Source: Acidobacteriota bacterium (GTDB taxonomy: Bacteria > Acidobacteriota > Blastocatellia > HR10). From it: 64,000 bases of DNA. The notes under the pieces were generated by a model that was given only the letters and a program-made list of their open reading frames with translations, ran no database searches and had not been told where the DNA came from. Below are positions 1-7,024 of this stretch, one piece after another; the first letter of the stretch is position 1; every line of letters starts with the position of its first letter. The translations under genes were made by a program, and so were the position numbers. The stretch spans positions 163,464-227,463 of the forward strand of contig JAUQQC010000003.1 of NCBI GenBank assembly GCA_030550025.1. The letters run 5' to 3'.

Positions 1-498
1 CCCATGTAAGAGCGCCCTCCAATACCGCCATCGGCGGCCGAAGGCGGTCGTGACTTGAGCGTTCGCGAGCCGATTGACCTCGGCGCTTAAGCCCACGCTC
101 GCCACGGACGCGAAGAACCGATCGCCGATGCATGCCAAGTCGAGCACTCGCGTCCGCCCCCGAGCGAGAACGTTACAGGCAGCCCCATAGTCGCACGGGA
201 TACCAAGGCCGCGCGCCAAATCGTTTCCGCTCCCCAACGGGATGATACCGAGCGTCACCGAACTGCCGAAAACCGACGGTAGAAGATAGTGCACCGTACC
301 ATCTCCCCCACATCCGATGAGCAGGTCATATCCGGCACGCACGGCCTCCGAAGCCAGCGCCGTCACGTGCTGGGCGCTCTGGCTGAGTGCCATTTCCAGA
401 TCACGAAACGTCTGTCGCAAAAGCGTCCACACGCGCATGGCGAATCGGCCCGCTCGCCCTCGCCCAGCTTGTGGATTGACTACCAGACAGACGCGCAT
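1..498 (-). CDS. Diacylglycerol kinase family lipid kinase (partial, C-terminus off the left edge)
   Basis: Translating the minus strand from the ATG at 498 gives 166 open codons running out of the left edge. The N-terminus has the beta strand and Asn of the family (CLVVNPQAGRGR, residues 4-15), then the nucleotide-binding GGDGT motif (about 64-68) and the PLGSGNDLARGL block (about 88-99). These are the signatures of the DAGK catalytic domain of DgkB, YegS and sphingosine kinases, which phosphorylate diacylglycerol or related lipids at the inner membrane face. The C-terminal beta-sandwich is missing only because of the window edge. GGAGG lies just upstream of the ATG. The lipid substrate cannot be told from this fragment. 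Confidence 0.9.
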   Translation of the reverse strand, partial: MRVCLVVNPQAGRGRAGRFAMRVWTLLRQTFRDLEMALSQSAQHVTALASEAVRAGYDLLIGCGGDGTVHYLLPSVFGSSVTLGIIPLGSGNDLARGLGIPCDYGAACNVLARGRTRVLDLACIGDRFFASVASVGLSAEVNRLANAQVTTAFGRRWRYWRALLHG

Positions 499-721
499 GG
501 GCCTCCAAAATACCAAAAAGTGAATCCCCCTGACAATCCCGATCAGATAGACGGAGATCTTCGCCCCCGCCCAGCTAAAGAGACGGAAGGGGAAAGCATC
601 GCGGACTATATCGCGGACTTCTCCCTGGGACGCCTATCGCAAAGCGTCGTTTCGCGGATGCGCGCTACGCGCGGTAGACGCCGAAGGTGATCCTTTGCTT
701 TGGATCGCAGCGATCGCAATC

Positions 722-853
722 TCATCGGCGCGAAGGCTTGGGCCTTTGCCGTTGCATGCGCGCCCGCCCGCAGCGGGGACAGATCCACTTCCGCTGCTTG
801 TGAAAGCTCCGCTTTTGTTCGACCATCTTAATCCGACACCGCCGGCAGATCAT
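722..853 (-). CDS. Putative 43-residue zinc-ribbon protein
   Basis: A short minus-strand reading frame begins at ATG 853 with an ICRRCR motif and has a second knuckle, ICPRCG, about 22 residues later. This gives CxxC-x(21)-CxxC, the spacing of a zinc ribbon, in a very basic protein rich in Arg and Lys. The frame can be extended upstream to a GTG at 922, but that extension looks non-coding. No good ribosome-binding site precedes either start. It sits alone between the lipid kinase and the metal island. A tiny nucleic-acid-binding zinc-ribbon protein is the best guess; a chance frame remains possible. Confidence 0.4.
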   Translation of the reverse strand: MICRRCRIKMVEQKRSFHKQRKWICPRCGRARMQRQRPKPSRR

Positions 854-938
854 ACGCGGCAGAATGAGCGGGCCGCCGATCGCTCTATAAAGCCCCCCAT
901 GCAGCGACGGCTTCGAACCCACAGCTAAGCGCAGATGC

Positions 939-1424
939 CTAGCCAGCGCTCTGGCCCCCCGCCTTTGAGCGTATGGTCGCGAACACCACGTGCATCACCA
1001 TGCCCAGACAGCAGCGGCCCGAAGGGTTTTTGATCTCGCAGGCGCAGCGGCCGGCTTTCACCTGCGCTTTAATGAAATCGGGGATGGTCGTTCGTCCTGT
1101 CGCCCCGATCTCTTCGAGCACCATTTGCTTGGTGATGCCGAAGCAGTAGCAAAGTGGCACCGGATCCTCGGTCTCTTTGATCCCGACGCGGACTTTCACC
1201 TCGCCCTTGTGAAAGTATGAATCGGCCTCGTTCGAGAAATACACGACCGGACACGTGGGCGTCGGGCAGAAGAAATAGGCGGCGTTCATCAGGCGCGCGA
1301 GGGCCGGTTCAGTGAGCAAGTGTTCCATCGTCACTCGCTTCACCGTCTGCCCTTCCTGTCCGCAAATGCGACAACGGGATCGCGCCTTCCGCGGCAGGAC
1401 CGCTCCCGAGCAACATTCGGACAT
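939..1424 (-). CDS. CopZ-like [2Fe-2S]/zinc metallochaperone
   Basis: A 161-residue protein starting at ATG 1424, directly behind a GGAGG. It has a Cys pair at 4-5, a CxxC at 18-21, C53 and C58 around FFCPTPTCPVVYF, then C92-Y-C94, C127-A-C129 and C138-C139. This cysteine pattern matches the N-terminal iron-sulfur and zinc-binding domain of Archaeoglobus-type CopZ, with the second half resembling a BFD-type [2Fe-2S] domain. The HMA domain that normally follows in CopZ is absent here and is instead carried by the neighbour 8 bases upstream. It probably relays a soft metal (Hg, Cu) or supplies electrons in the cytoplasm. The longer frame running upstream to 1967 is a shadow of that neighbour. 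Confidence 0.8.
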   Translation of the reverse strand: MSECCSGAVLPRKARSRCRICGQEGQTVKRVTMEHLLTEPALARLMNAAYFFCPTPTCPVVYFSNEADSYFHKGEVKVRVGIKETEDPVPLCYCFGITKQMVLEEIGATGRTTIPDFIKAQVKAGRCACEIKNPSGRCCLGMVMHVVFATIRSKAGGQSAG

Positions 1425-1432
1425 GCCTCCTC

Positions 1433-2233
1433 TCACAGCTTGGCCTTGAATCCGATTTGGTTGATGGCTTCGATCAACTGCCCGAGAGTGACTTTCGCCG
1501 GATCGAAGGTCAGGACGACCTGCCTCTCCTGGAAGCGCACCTCGACCGCCTTCATCCCATCGAGCCGAGCGAGCGTCTGCCGAACCGATTCGGCACAGCC
1601 TGCGCACGTCATCCCCTCGATGAGGATTGTCGCCGTCATGGTTTTGACGTTGAACCCGGCCTTCCGGATCGCTTCGACTAACTGATCCATCTTCACTCGC
1701 GTCGGATCGTACTCGACAGCGGCTTCGCCTTTTTCGTAGCTCACTATCGCAGACCGCACGCCGGGGATCTCTTTGAATGCAACCTCCACGCGCGCCGCGC
1801 ACCTGTCGCAAGTCATTCCGCTGAGGGCCATCCGTACCCTGGCGAACCGTTCGGCCACCGCTTGCGCGCTTGACGCAGAATGCTCGCTCGCGTGGAGTGC
1901 CGCCCATAGCCGCGCGGAATAATATGGGAATGCCGCAAAGGCCACGATCGCGACTGTGGCGATCCACAGCACGAGCTTACTCCATCGCGAGCCCTCGGGC
2001 ACCGTGCACGCCTCGTCAGCACAAGCGACTCCCCGCTTGCGATAGGTGAGATAAAACGCCACAACGAGCAACGTCACGGTGACACCGAGCCCATACGGTC
2101 GCCACGCTTCGAATACGGCGACTGCACCGAAACTGCCCAGGCCAAGCAGCACAGCCGCAAGTGGCCAAAGACAACAAAGCGATGCCGTGACCGCGGCGAC
2201 GAGTGATGCCCCCAGTGCGAGTTTCTCCTTCAT
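1433..2233 (-). CDS. MerT-type metal transporter fused to two HMA domains
   Basis: A 266-residue protein. Residues 1-110 form a three-helix MerT-like membrane domain with the paired cysteines C20-C21 in helix 1 and a cytosolic pair C71/C76. Two heavy-metal-associated domains follow, each with GMTCxxC (C142/C145 and C210/C213). MerT normally takes Hg(II) from a separate periplasmic MerP; here two MerP-like domains are built in. After helix 3 both should lie on one side of the membrane. AGGAGG sits 8 bases before the ATG, and a MerR-type promoter lies just upstream. The CopZ-like gene follows directly, so the two probably form one operon. No mercuric reductase is in the window, so other soft metals are possible. 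Confidence 0.85.
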   Translation of the reverse strand: MKEKLALGASLVAAVTASLCCLWPLAAVLLGLGSFGAVAVFEAWRPYGLGVTVTLLVVAFYLTYRKRGVACADEACTVPEGSRWSKLVLWIATVAIVAFAAFPYYSARLWAALHASEHSASSAQAVAERFARVRMALSGMTCDRCAARVEVAFKEIPGVRSAIVSYEKGEAAVEYDPTRVKMDQLVEAIRKAGFNVKTMTATILIEGMTCAGCAESVRQTLARLDGMKAVEVRFQERQVVLTFDPAKVTLGQLIEAINQIGFKAKL

Positions 2234-2269
2234 CGTTCCAGCCTCCTTTCATTATACTCCACAAGCGAG

Positions 2270-2301
2270 AGTGTACTCCCTGAAGTTGCCTCCAGAGTCA
2301 G
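2270..2301 (-). promoter_or_regulatory. MerR-family promoter/operator for the metal-transport operon
   Basis: On the minus strand a -35 CTGACT (2301-2296) and a -10 TACACT (2275-2270) are separated by 20 bases. The spacer holds an imperfect dyad, CTGGAG...CTTCAG. The 20-base spacer and a left half resembling TTGACTCTGGAG are the known signature of MerR/CueR/ZntR-activated promoters, where the regulator untwists overlong DNA. It lies 37 bases upstream of the MerT-HMA start, so it very likely controls that gene and the metallochaperone. Confidence 0.75.
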
Positions 2302-2382
2302 GCTCCCTCTTTTTTCCGGCAACGCGCAAGGCTCCGCCCTCGACCGGCAGAAATCGTCCATCCGCGTATACCCAGTGGACGA

Positions 2383-2529
2383 TCATATCCGCTCCACGAC
2401 GCGCTCCTCATAGAGCCGGTAGCCACTCTGCGTTCGGGCCGGCTTTGGCACAAGTCCAAGCCGTTCGTAGTAGCGAAGGGTATCAACACTGACGCTGCTG
2501 CGAGCGGCCACATGCCCGATTCGCAGCAT
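2383..2529 (-). pseudogene. Truncated MerR-family regulator (DNA-binding part only)
   Basis: From ATG 2529, behind AGGAGGGAGAG, the frame encodes 48 residues that closely fit a MerR helix-turn-helix: IGHVAARSSVSVDTLRYYERLGLV, then the wing SGYRLYEE. It stops with TGA after VVERI, exactly where a MerR protein would continue into its second HTH helices and the long dimerisation helix. None of the three downstream frames restores MerR sequence before the operon promoter, so this is a deletion rather than a simple frameshift. It lies directly upstream of a MerR-type operator and was probably its original regulator. A functional mini-protein cannot be excluded. Confidence 0.7.
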
Positions 2530-2591
2530 TGTTCTCTCCCTCCTGCTGGACTCCACTTCCCTTATCGCGAACGTAACGGCAACTGATGAAA

Positions 2592-2613
2592 GGAGCGCCC
2601 TCGCGGGCGCTCC
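2592..2613 (-). terminator. Hairpin, probable terminator after the Cys-rich peptide gene
   Basis: A perfect 9-base inverted repeat (GGAGCGCCC/GGGCGCTCC) with a TCGC loop lies 22 bases past the stop of the small Cys-rich gene on the minus strand. It is followed by TTTCATCAGTT, a weak T tract. It separates the MerR/Cys-peptide pair from the MerR fragment and mer-like operon. Confidence 0.55.
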
Positions 2614-2635
2614 CCAGACCAGTCGCCTCACCGTC

Positions 2636-2812
2636 TTATTTCGTTATCGGGCACGCGTCCCGACAGATAAGCTTCCCTGTGAGCGGGCAAACGATCCGCC
2701 CAGGACAGCTCGATGGGTTCCCTGAGGCTTTGAACCCATAGAGCACACCCGTCCCGAGCGCCGCGCTCAAGAAAACCAGAAGCATGAGCCGTCGTATGCG
2801 TGACATCGCCAT
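2636..2812 (-). CDS. Small exported Cys-rich protein coupled to MerR (58 aa)
   Basis: The frame starts at ATG 2812 inside the TAATG overlap with the MerR stop, with AAAGGAGGGG just upstream, so translation is probably coupled. The protein has a basic start (MAMSRIRRL), a hydrophobic helix (LMLLVFLSAALGTGVLY, about 9-25) and a compact tail with four cysteines at 36, 42, 50 and 54, in the pattern CPGRIVCPLTGKLICRDACP. It would be exported or membrane-anchored, with the cysteine cluster outside. A small metal-capture peptide is the obvious idea given its neighbours, but no experimentally known family is recognised with confidence. The overlapping longer frame from 2840 is rejected because it lacks these features. 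Confidence 0.75.
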   Translation of the reverse strand: MAMSRIRRLMLLVFLSAALGTGVLYGFKASGNPSSCPGRIVCPLTGKLICRDACPITK

Positions 2813-3258
2813 TATCCCCTCCTTTGATGAAAGTGATCAAGTCGAGCCAGCGTCATGATCAGCGAGCAGACCGCTTCGGAGGAATCCGCCTGATCGGGCA
2901 ACGCCTCCAGAGCGCGAACGGCAGCAGCCAGCTCGCGGCGAAAGGCTCGCAGCTCGGTGATCCGTTGATCGAGCAGCTGGAGTTTCTTTCGAAATAGCTC
3001 CCGCACCCGCGCGCATGGAGATCGCCCCGCCCGACTGAGGGCGATCAGCTCCCGAATCTCCCCAAGCGAGAATCCCAAGCCTTGCGCCGCTCGAATGAAC
3101 CGCAGTCGCCCTAGCGCATCGTCCCCGTAGAGCCGATAGCCCGAGGGCGTGCGGGGTGGTCGTTCCAACAACCCCTCCCGCTCATAGTACCGAATCGTCT
3201 GGGGCGTCACCCCGACGGCCCGCGCCAACTCGCCAATATAGAACCGCTCGCCCGACAT
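2812..3258 (-). CDS. MerR-family heavy-metal-responsive regulator
   Basis: A 148-residue protein with the full MerR layout. An HTH covers residues 7-31 (IGELARAVGVTPQTIRYYER), a wing with SGYRLY lies at 39-44, the second HTH has RLRFIRAAQGLGFSLGEI, and a long dimerisation helix spans about 84-120. C82 is at the position of the first mercury ligand of MerR. There is no Cys at 117, but C131 and the C-terminal His pair H142/H144 could complete a site, so the metal is not certain. It shares a TAATG overlap with the Cys-rich peptide gene, and its own promoter carries a dyad it probably binds. Confidence 0.85.
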   Translation of the reverse strand: MSGERFYIGELARAVGVTPQTIRYYEREGLLERPPRTPSGYRLYGDDALGRLRFIRAAQGLGFSLGEIRELIALSRAGRSPCARVRELFRKKLQLLDQRITELRAFRRELAAAVRALEALPDQADSSEAVCSLIMTLARLDHFHQRRG

Positions 3259-3280
3259 CTCTTACCTCCAACCGTTGGCC

Positions 3281-3312
3281 ATTATAAACCTTGCAGCGAA
3301 CTGCAAAGTCAA
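3281..3312 (-). promoter_or_regulatory. Promoter with 20-base spacer and perfect dyad upstream of merR
   Basis: Minus strand -35 TTGACT (3312-3307) and -10 TATAAT (3286-3281) flank a 20-base spacer. Within it is a perfect palindrome, TTGCAG-TTCG-CTGCAA (3306-3291). Overlong spacing plus a centred dyad is typical of a MerR-regulated promoter, so MerR probably activates itself and the Cys-rich peptide. The dyad differs from the one at 2276-2295. Confidence 0.75.
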
Positions 3313-3430
3313 GTCCTCTTCCGAAAGAGATGGGGCGTCCGGAGATGTTCCCCGTGAGGAAGAAACGCCCGGTCATGCCTCATTCGCAAAAGGAAACGTT
3401 ATGGGGAAGGCCCGCAGGTGCACGGGGACT

Positions 3431-4447
3431 TCACCGATTTGGCGGGGGGACTGATGAGAGAGCTTCCGCCGCCTGGGCCTTTACATATTGCGCATGGACC
3501 TGTTCGGCTTCCGCTACGCGCCCGCTCAAGCGCAAGGCCGATTCCAAATGGGCGAGCGCGCGCAGCGAATTCGGCCGCAATCGAACGGCCTCTCGCAAAT
3601 GAGCGATGGCCTTCTCCAGTTCGCCCTCGCGGAGCAAAAGGTACCCCACGTTGCTGTGCGCGATGGCCGCTCCATGCGCGCGAGCGAAATATTCGAACGC
3701 CAGATCGTATTGGCGCCGCCGCGCGGCAATGAGCGCCAGATTATTATTCGTCTGCGGATTGGTCGGATCTAACTCCCACGCTTTCTTGAGGTGCTTCAAC
3801 GCCCTTTCGACATCACCCTCATACAAGTAAGAGACGCCAAGATTGTTGTAGATGTCCGGATCCTTCGGACGCAAGCGCAGCGCGTGTTGATACGCGCGCC
3901 GGGCCCGTTCGTAGAATCCCCGTTGATCCCAACAGATGCCCAGTTCGATGAAGGCCTCCACATAGTTCGGATCGAGAACGGTCGCCGCCCTCAGCTTCGC
4001 GATCGCCAGATCGTACTGCCCTTTCAGGCGCAGCGCCCGTCCGAGCAACAGGAACCCCTCCGCTTGCCTCGGATCCAGAGATGTCGCCATGTCCAGCTCG
4101 AAGATCGCTTGATCGAGCAACCCGCGCTCCAGATAAGCCCTTCCCAGGTGAAACCGTACTAGCGGGTCCTCAGGTCGAAGCACGACCAGCTTTTGATAGA
4201 CCGAGAGCTCCTCGTCTTCGCCGCCTTTCTCCCCGGGCTCGGAAGGCACGCCGTTCCGCACCTCTGCGCGCGGACGCACAGGGATCTCAGTCGCGTAGCG
4301 GCGCGCCGTTTCTTGCTTCGGCTTCACTTCGACGACCAAGAGCTTTCGCAAGCTCGTTCGCAAGCTCATGCATCCCGATCCGAGAAAGGCCAAGGAGGCC
4401 ATTAGGCCGAGCACCGCCAGCGCATTCCATCCTCGGGCGTCCTTCAT
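3431..4447 (-). CDS. tadD: TPR-repeat lipoprotein, TadD-like
   Basis: A 338-residue protein. The N-terminus is a signal peptide ending near a Cys (LGSGC, C26), so it is probably a lipoprotein, although the lipobox is not ideal. After a charged linker, from about residue 82 come at least six tetratricopeptide repeats, recognisable by phrases such as FHLGRAYLERGLLDQAI, AFIELGICWDQRGFYERA and IYNNLGVSYLYEGD. It is the last gene of the pilus locus. TadD-type TPR lipoproteins help assemble the Tad secretin at the outer membrane. An AAGGGAGGTG site precedes the ATG. Confidence 0.8.
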   Translation of the reverse strand: MKDARGWNALAVLGLMASLAFLGSGCMSLRTSLRKLLVVEVKPKQETARRYATEIPVRPRAEVRNGVPSEPGEKGGEDEELSVYQKLVVLRPEDPLVRFHLGRAYLERGLLDQAIFELDMATSLDPRQAEGFLLLGRALRLKGQYDLAIAKLRAATVLDPNYVEAFIELGICWDQRGFYERARRAYQHALRLRPKDPDIYNNLGVSYLYEGDVERALKHLKKAWELDPTNPQTNNNLALIAARRRQYDLAFEYFARAHGAAIAHSNVGYLLLREGELEKAIAHLREAVRLRPNSLRALAHLESALRLSGRVAEAEQVHAQYVKAQAAEALSSVPPPNR

Positions 4448-4494
4448 CCTTCACCTCCCTTGTAATCTTTTAGATCGTCGAGCGCGCACCTCAC

Positions 4495-4839
4495 TCAATC
4501 GAACAAGTGCAACTGATCGCCCACGCGCGTGCGCGTTCGCCGAATCGTCCCCGCCGGGAGTTCGAGGACGGCGACGGCGTGCCAGACCGGGAAGACGACG
4601 CGAAACGGCCGAAGCGATTCGATCGCTTTGACGACTCGGGCATCTTGATCCACAAAGACGACATCGATGGGAAAACGCATCCCTATGGTGTGAATCGAGT
4701 CACACCGCGTGATCAGCAAGCCATGCTCGGGAGGCAGCGACTTTCGCCCGAGCAACCCCACGAGCCGCCGGACGAACCGATCCGCCACCTCAACCTGCGA
4801 GGCCAGCCAGATCTCTCGCGTCGCGTTCCAGACCTTCAT
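4495..4839 (-). CDS. DUF192 family protein
   Basis: A 114-residue protein that looks like the DUF192 family: a start of the type WLASQVEVADRFVRRLVGLLGR, then GLLITRCDSIHTIGMRFPIDVVFVD and the closing AVLELPAGT. Family members are small beta-rich proteins of unknown biochemical role, often exported. This copy shows no signal peptide. It sits between the pilus inner-membrane genes and the TadD-like gene, so a role linked to pilus assembly is possible but inferred only from position. Confidence 0.85.
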   Translation of the reverse strand: MKVWNATREIWLASQVEVADRFVRRLVGLLGRKSLPPEHGLLITRCDSIHTIGMRFPIDVVFVDQDARVVKAIESLRPFRVVFPVWHAVAVLELPAGTIRRTRTRVGDQLHLFD

Positions 4840-4920
4840 GCAACCCGATGTGTGATCCTCTCGTGGGTCTTTCCCCCGAGAACCGATGCTGAGCGCGAGA
4901 GCCGCTGGCCGGTCAACTGC

Positions 4921-5064
4921 TCACTCTCGCGCTCGCCGCTTCCTCACGACCACCACCAGGAGGATCGCTGCGATGACGATCAGCACGGCGAGGACGATCA
5001 AATTGGTCGTCGGCACTCCCTGCTCCGCTTGCTCTTGCAGCACCATCGCCAAGTTGAACATCAT
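4921..5064 (-). CDS. 47-residue single-span membrane protein in the Tad locus
   Basis: The frame starts at ATG 5064, directly after TAAGGAGGGGG, 23 bases downstream of tadC. It encodes a short polar N-terminus (MMFNLAMVLQEQAEQGVPTT), a long aliphatic helix (residues 21-40, ending LLVVVV) and a basic tail, RKRRARE. The basic tail predicts a cytoplasmic C-terminus. The strong ribosome site and operon position make it a likely real gene. Its function is unknown; a small assembly or stabilising factor for the TadB/TadC platform is a guess. Confidence 0.65.
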   Translation of the reverse strand: MMFNLAMVLQEQAEQGVPTTNLIVLAVLIVIAAILLVVVVRKRRARE

Positions 5065-5087
5065 CCCCCTCCTTAGTTTGATCTCCC

Positions 5088-6029
5088 TCACTTCTTCACC
5101 GCCAACGTCCCCAGCGTCTCCATGATTCGGATCAAGCCGGGACCCAACAGCACAACCAGAATAGCAGGGAAGATGAAAAAGACCAATGGGAAAATCAACT
5201 TGATCGTCGTCTTCGCGGCCGCCTCCTCGGCGCGCTGCCGCCGTTTCGTCCGCAGCGAATCGGCGAACACGCGCAACGCACGGGCGATGCTCGTGCCGAA
5301 TCGTTCGGTTTGAATGAGCATGGCCACAAGCGCCTTCATATCTCTCACACCCGTGCGCTCGCCCAGCGCGCGAAATGCCTCATCGCGCGGTTTTCCAGCG
5401 CGAATCTCCAGAGCGCACAATTGCAGCTCCTGTGCGATGTCCGGGTGAGCCGCTTTCAACTCCTGGGCCACCCGCAAGATCGCCGCATTGATGCTCAATC
5501 CGGCTTCGACACAGGCGACCATCAGGTCCACGGCGTCGGCCAAGCTTCGCTGAATGCGCTCCCGTCGTCGCACGATCATCGAGTCCAACACGAGCGAAGG
5601 GGCCAAGAGTCCCGTCAGCGCCAGGATCGGCAGCGCGAACATCAAGCCGACGATCGGGATGTGCAGCAGCGTCAGGATGACGGTGAACACAAGCGGCAAG
5701 CCGACGGCCAAGGCCAAGCGAATCCCGTTGTAGTTAGCGACGGCCATCTCGCCGTAAAATCCGGCGCGCATGAGCCGTTTCCGCAACGCCTCATTAGATC
5801 GTTCCGCCGAGCTGAATCGTTGGCCGACCGATTGAATGAACCGACGCGCCCACTGCCCCCAAGGCGCCTTCCGCTCCACTGCGTTCGAGACCACGCGAAC
5901 CGCTCGCTGCTCCTTCAACTGCTCCAGCCGTTCCACCACCGGAGGCGCCTGCGGCGCGAGCGCGTAGTACACGGCTAAGACCAAGAACGTGACCGTCAGA
6001 AAGGTCAGGAAGGCAATCGCCGTCGCCAT
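5088..6029 (-). CDS. tadC: Tad pilus inner-membrane platform protein TadC
   Basis: A 313-residue protein of the type II secretion F (GspF) family. There is an N-terminal helix (residues 5-25), two further helices around 105-155, the conserved cytoplasmic block with DAVDLMVACVEAGLSINAAI and a C-terminal helix (FPLVFFIFPAILVVLLGPG). TadC forms with TadB the inner-membrane base that the TadA motor acts on to assemble Flp pili. It follows tadB after only 10 bases. The order tadA-tadB-tadC is the usual one for these loci. Confidence 0.92.
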   Translation of the reverse strand: MATAIAFLTFLTVTFLVLAVYYALAPQAPPVVERLEQLKEQRAVRVVSNAVERKAPWGQWARRFIQSVGQRFSSAERSNEALRKRLMRAGFYGEMAVANYNGIRLALAVGLPLVFTVILTLLHIPIVGLMFALPILALTGLLAPSLVLDSMIVRRRERIQRSLADAVDLMVACVEAGLSINAAILRVAQELKAAHPDIAQELQLCALEIRAGKPRDEAFRALGERTGVRDMKALVAMLIQTERFGTSIARALRVFADSLRTKRRQRAEEAAAKTTIKLIFPLVFFIFPAILVVLLGPGLIRIMETLGTLAVKK

Positions 6030-6039
6030 CGTCCTCCTC

Positions 6040-7008
6040 TCACACCGTGATGTTCACGATCCGGCGAATCATGAGCACGCCTAGCCCTTCGAACACCAAC
6101 GCCATGAGCGCCATGGCTCTCCCCACCGGATGGGTGAAGAGCAGCTCGATGTAGTCCGGGCTGACCAGATAGATGTAAAACGCCAACGCGAACGGGATCA
6201 GGCCGATGATCCATCCCGTCATCCGCCCTTGCGCCGTGTAGACGCGCACCTGCCCGAGAATGCGAAACCGATCCCGAATGACCATGGCGATATTCTCCAA
6301 GATCTCGGCTAGGTTCCCTCCGGTCTCCTTCTGGATGAGAATGGCCGTCACGCAGAGCCGAAGGTCGAGAAGCGGCACGCGCTCGATCAAATGCTCCAGG
6401 GCCACCTTCAGACTCATCCCGAGGTTCTGTTCCTCGAACGTGCGGCGAAACTCCTTGGCGATCGGGTCGGGCATCTCAGTGGCCACCGTATTGAGCGCGC
6501 TGCCGAATGCGTGACCGGCACGCAGGGCGCGCGTCATGAGATCGAGCGCGTCCGGGAGCTGCTCCAAGAATTGATTCAATCGGCGTCGTCGCACGCGCAC
6601 GAGGTAGATGATCGGCGCTGCCCCAGCGAGCGCGCCCGTGACCGCCGTCACTAGCAGCGATCCTCGAACGAGCCACATGAAAGCCCCTACGCCCACGGCC
6701 AAGCCGAGGACCAGCATCAGCAGCTGATGCGGACGAATGTTGACGTCCGCTTGTTCGATCAATCGAAATAACTCGTTGCCCAACCGAAAGCGTAGGGCGA
6801 GCCGCTGCAACCACGGGAGCTGGCCCTCGATCTCCGCACGCAGGATCTGAATCGCCTCCTCGGTCGTCCTCCCGGCCGTCTCCGATCGCAGCAGACTCTC
6901 CAGTCGCTTGTACATGACGCGCTGGTACTCCTCCTGCCCTCGCACCAGGAGCAAATAGAGCCCGAAGGCGAAGAGGCTGAATGTCACAAGAATGAAGAGG
7001 ACGAGCAT
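6040..7008 (-). CDS. tadB: Tad pilus inner-membrane platform protein TadB
   Basis: A 322-residue GspF-family protein with an N-terminal helix (LFILVTFSLFAFGLYLLL), a central pair of helices, and the family phrases QLPDALDLMTRALRAGHAF and KETGGNLAEIL. Two C-terminal helices close it. It is the second GspF-like subunit of the Tad apparatus and pairs with TadC. It lies 16 bases after tadA in the operon. Confidence 0.92.
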   Translation of the reverse strand: MLVLFILVTFSLFAFGLYLLLVRGQEEYQRVMYKRLESLLRSETAGRTTEEAIQILRAEIEGQLPWLQRLALRFRLGNELFRLIEQADVNIRPHQLLMLVLGLAVGVGAFMWLVRGSLLVTAVTGALAGAAPIIYLVRVRRRRLNQFLEQLPDALDLMTRALRAGHAFGSALNTVATEMPDPIAKEFRRTFEEQNLGMSLKVALEHLIERVPLLDLRLCVTAILIQKETGGNLAEILENIAMVIRDRFRILGQVRVYTAQGRMTGWIIGLIPFALAFYIYLVSPDYIELLFTHPVGRAMALMALVFEGLGVLMIRRIVNITV

Positions 7009-7024
7009 GGGCCCCCCTCCATCC

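Noticed and set aside
2628-2840. 70-codon frame covering the Cys-rich peptide
   Set aside because: Its product has no signal peptide or motif; the other frame has a coupled start, signal helix and ordered cysteines.
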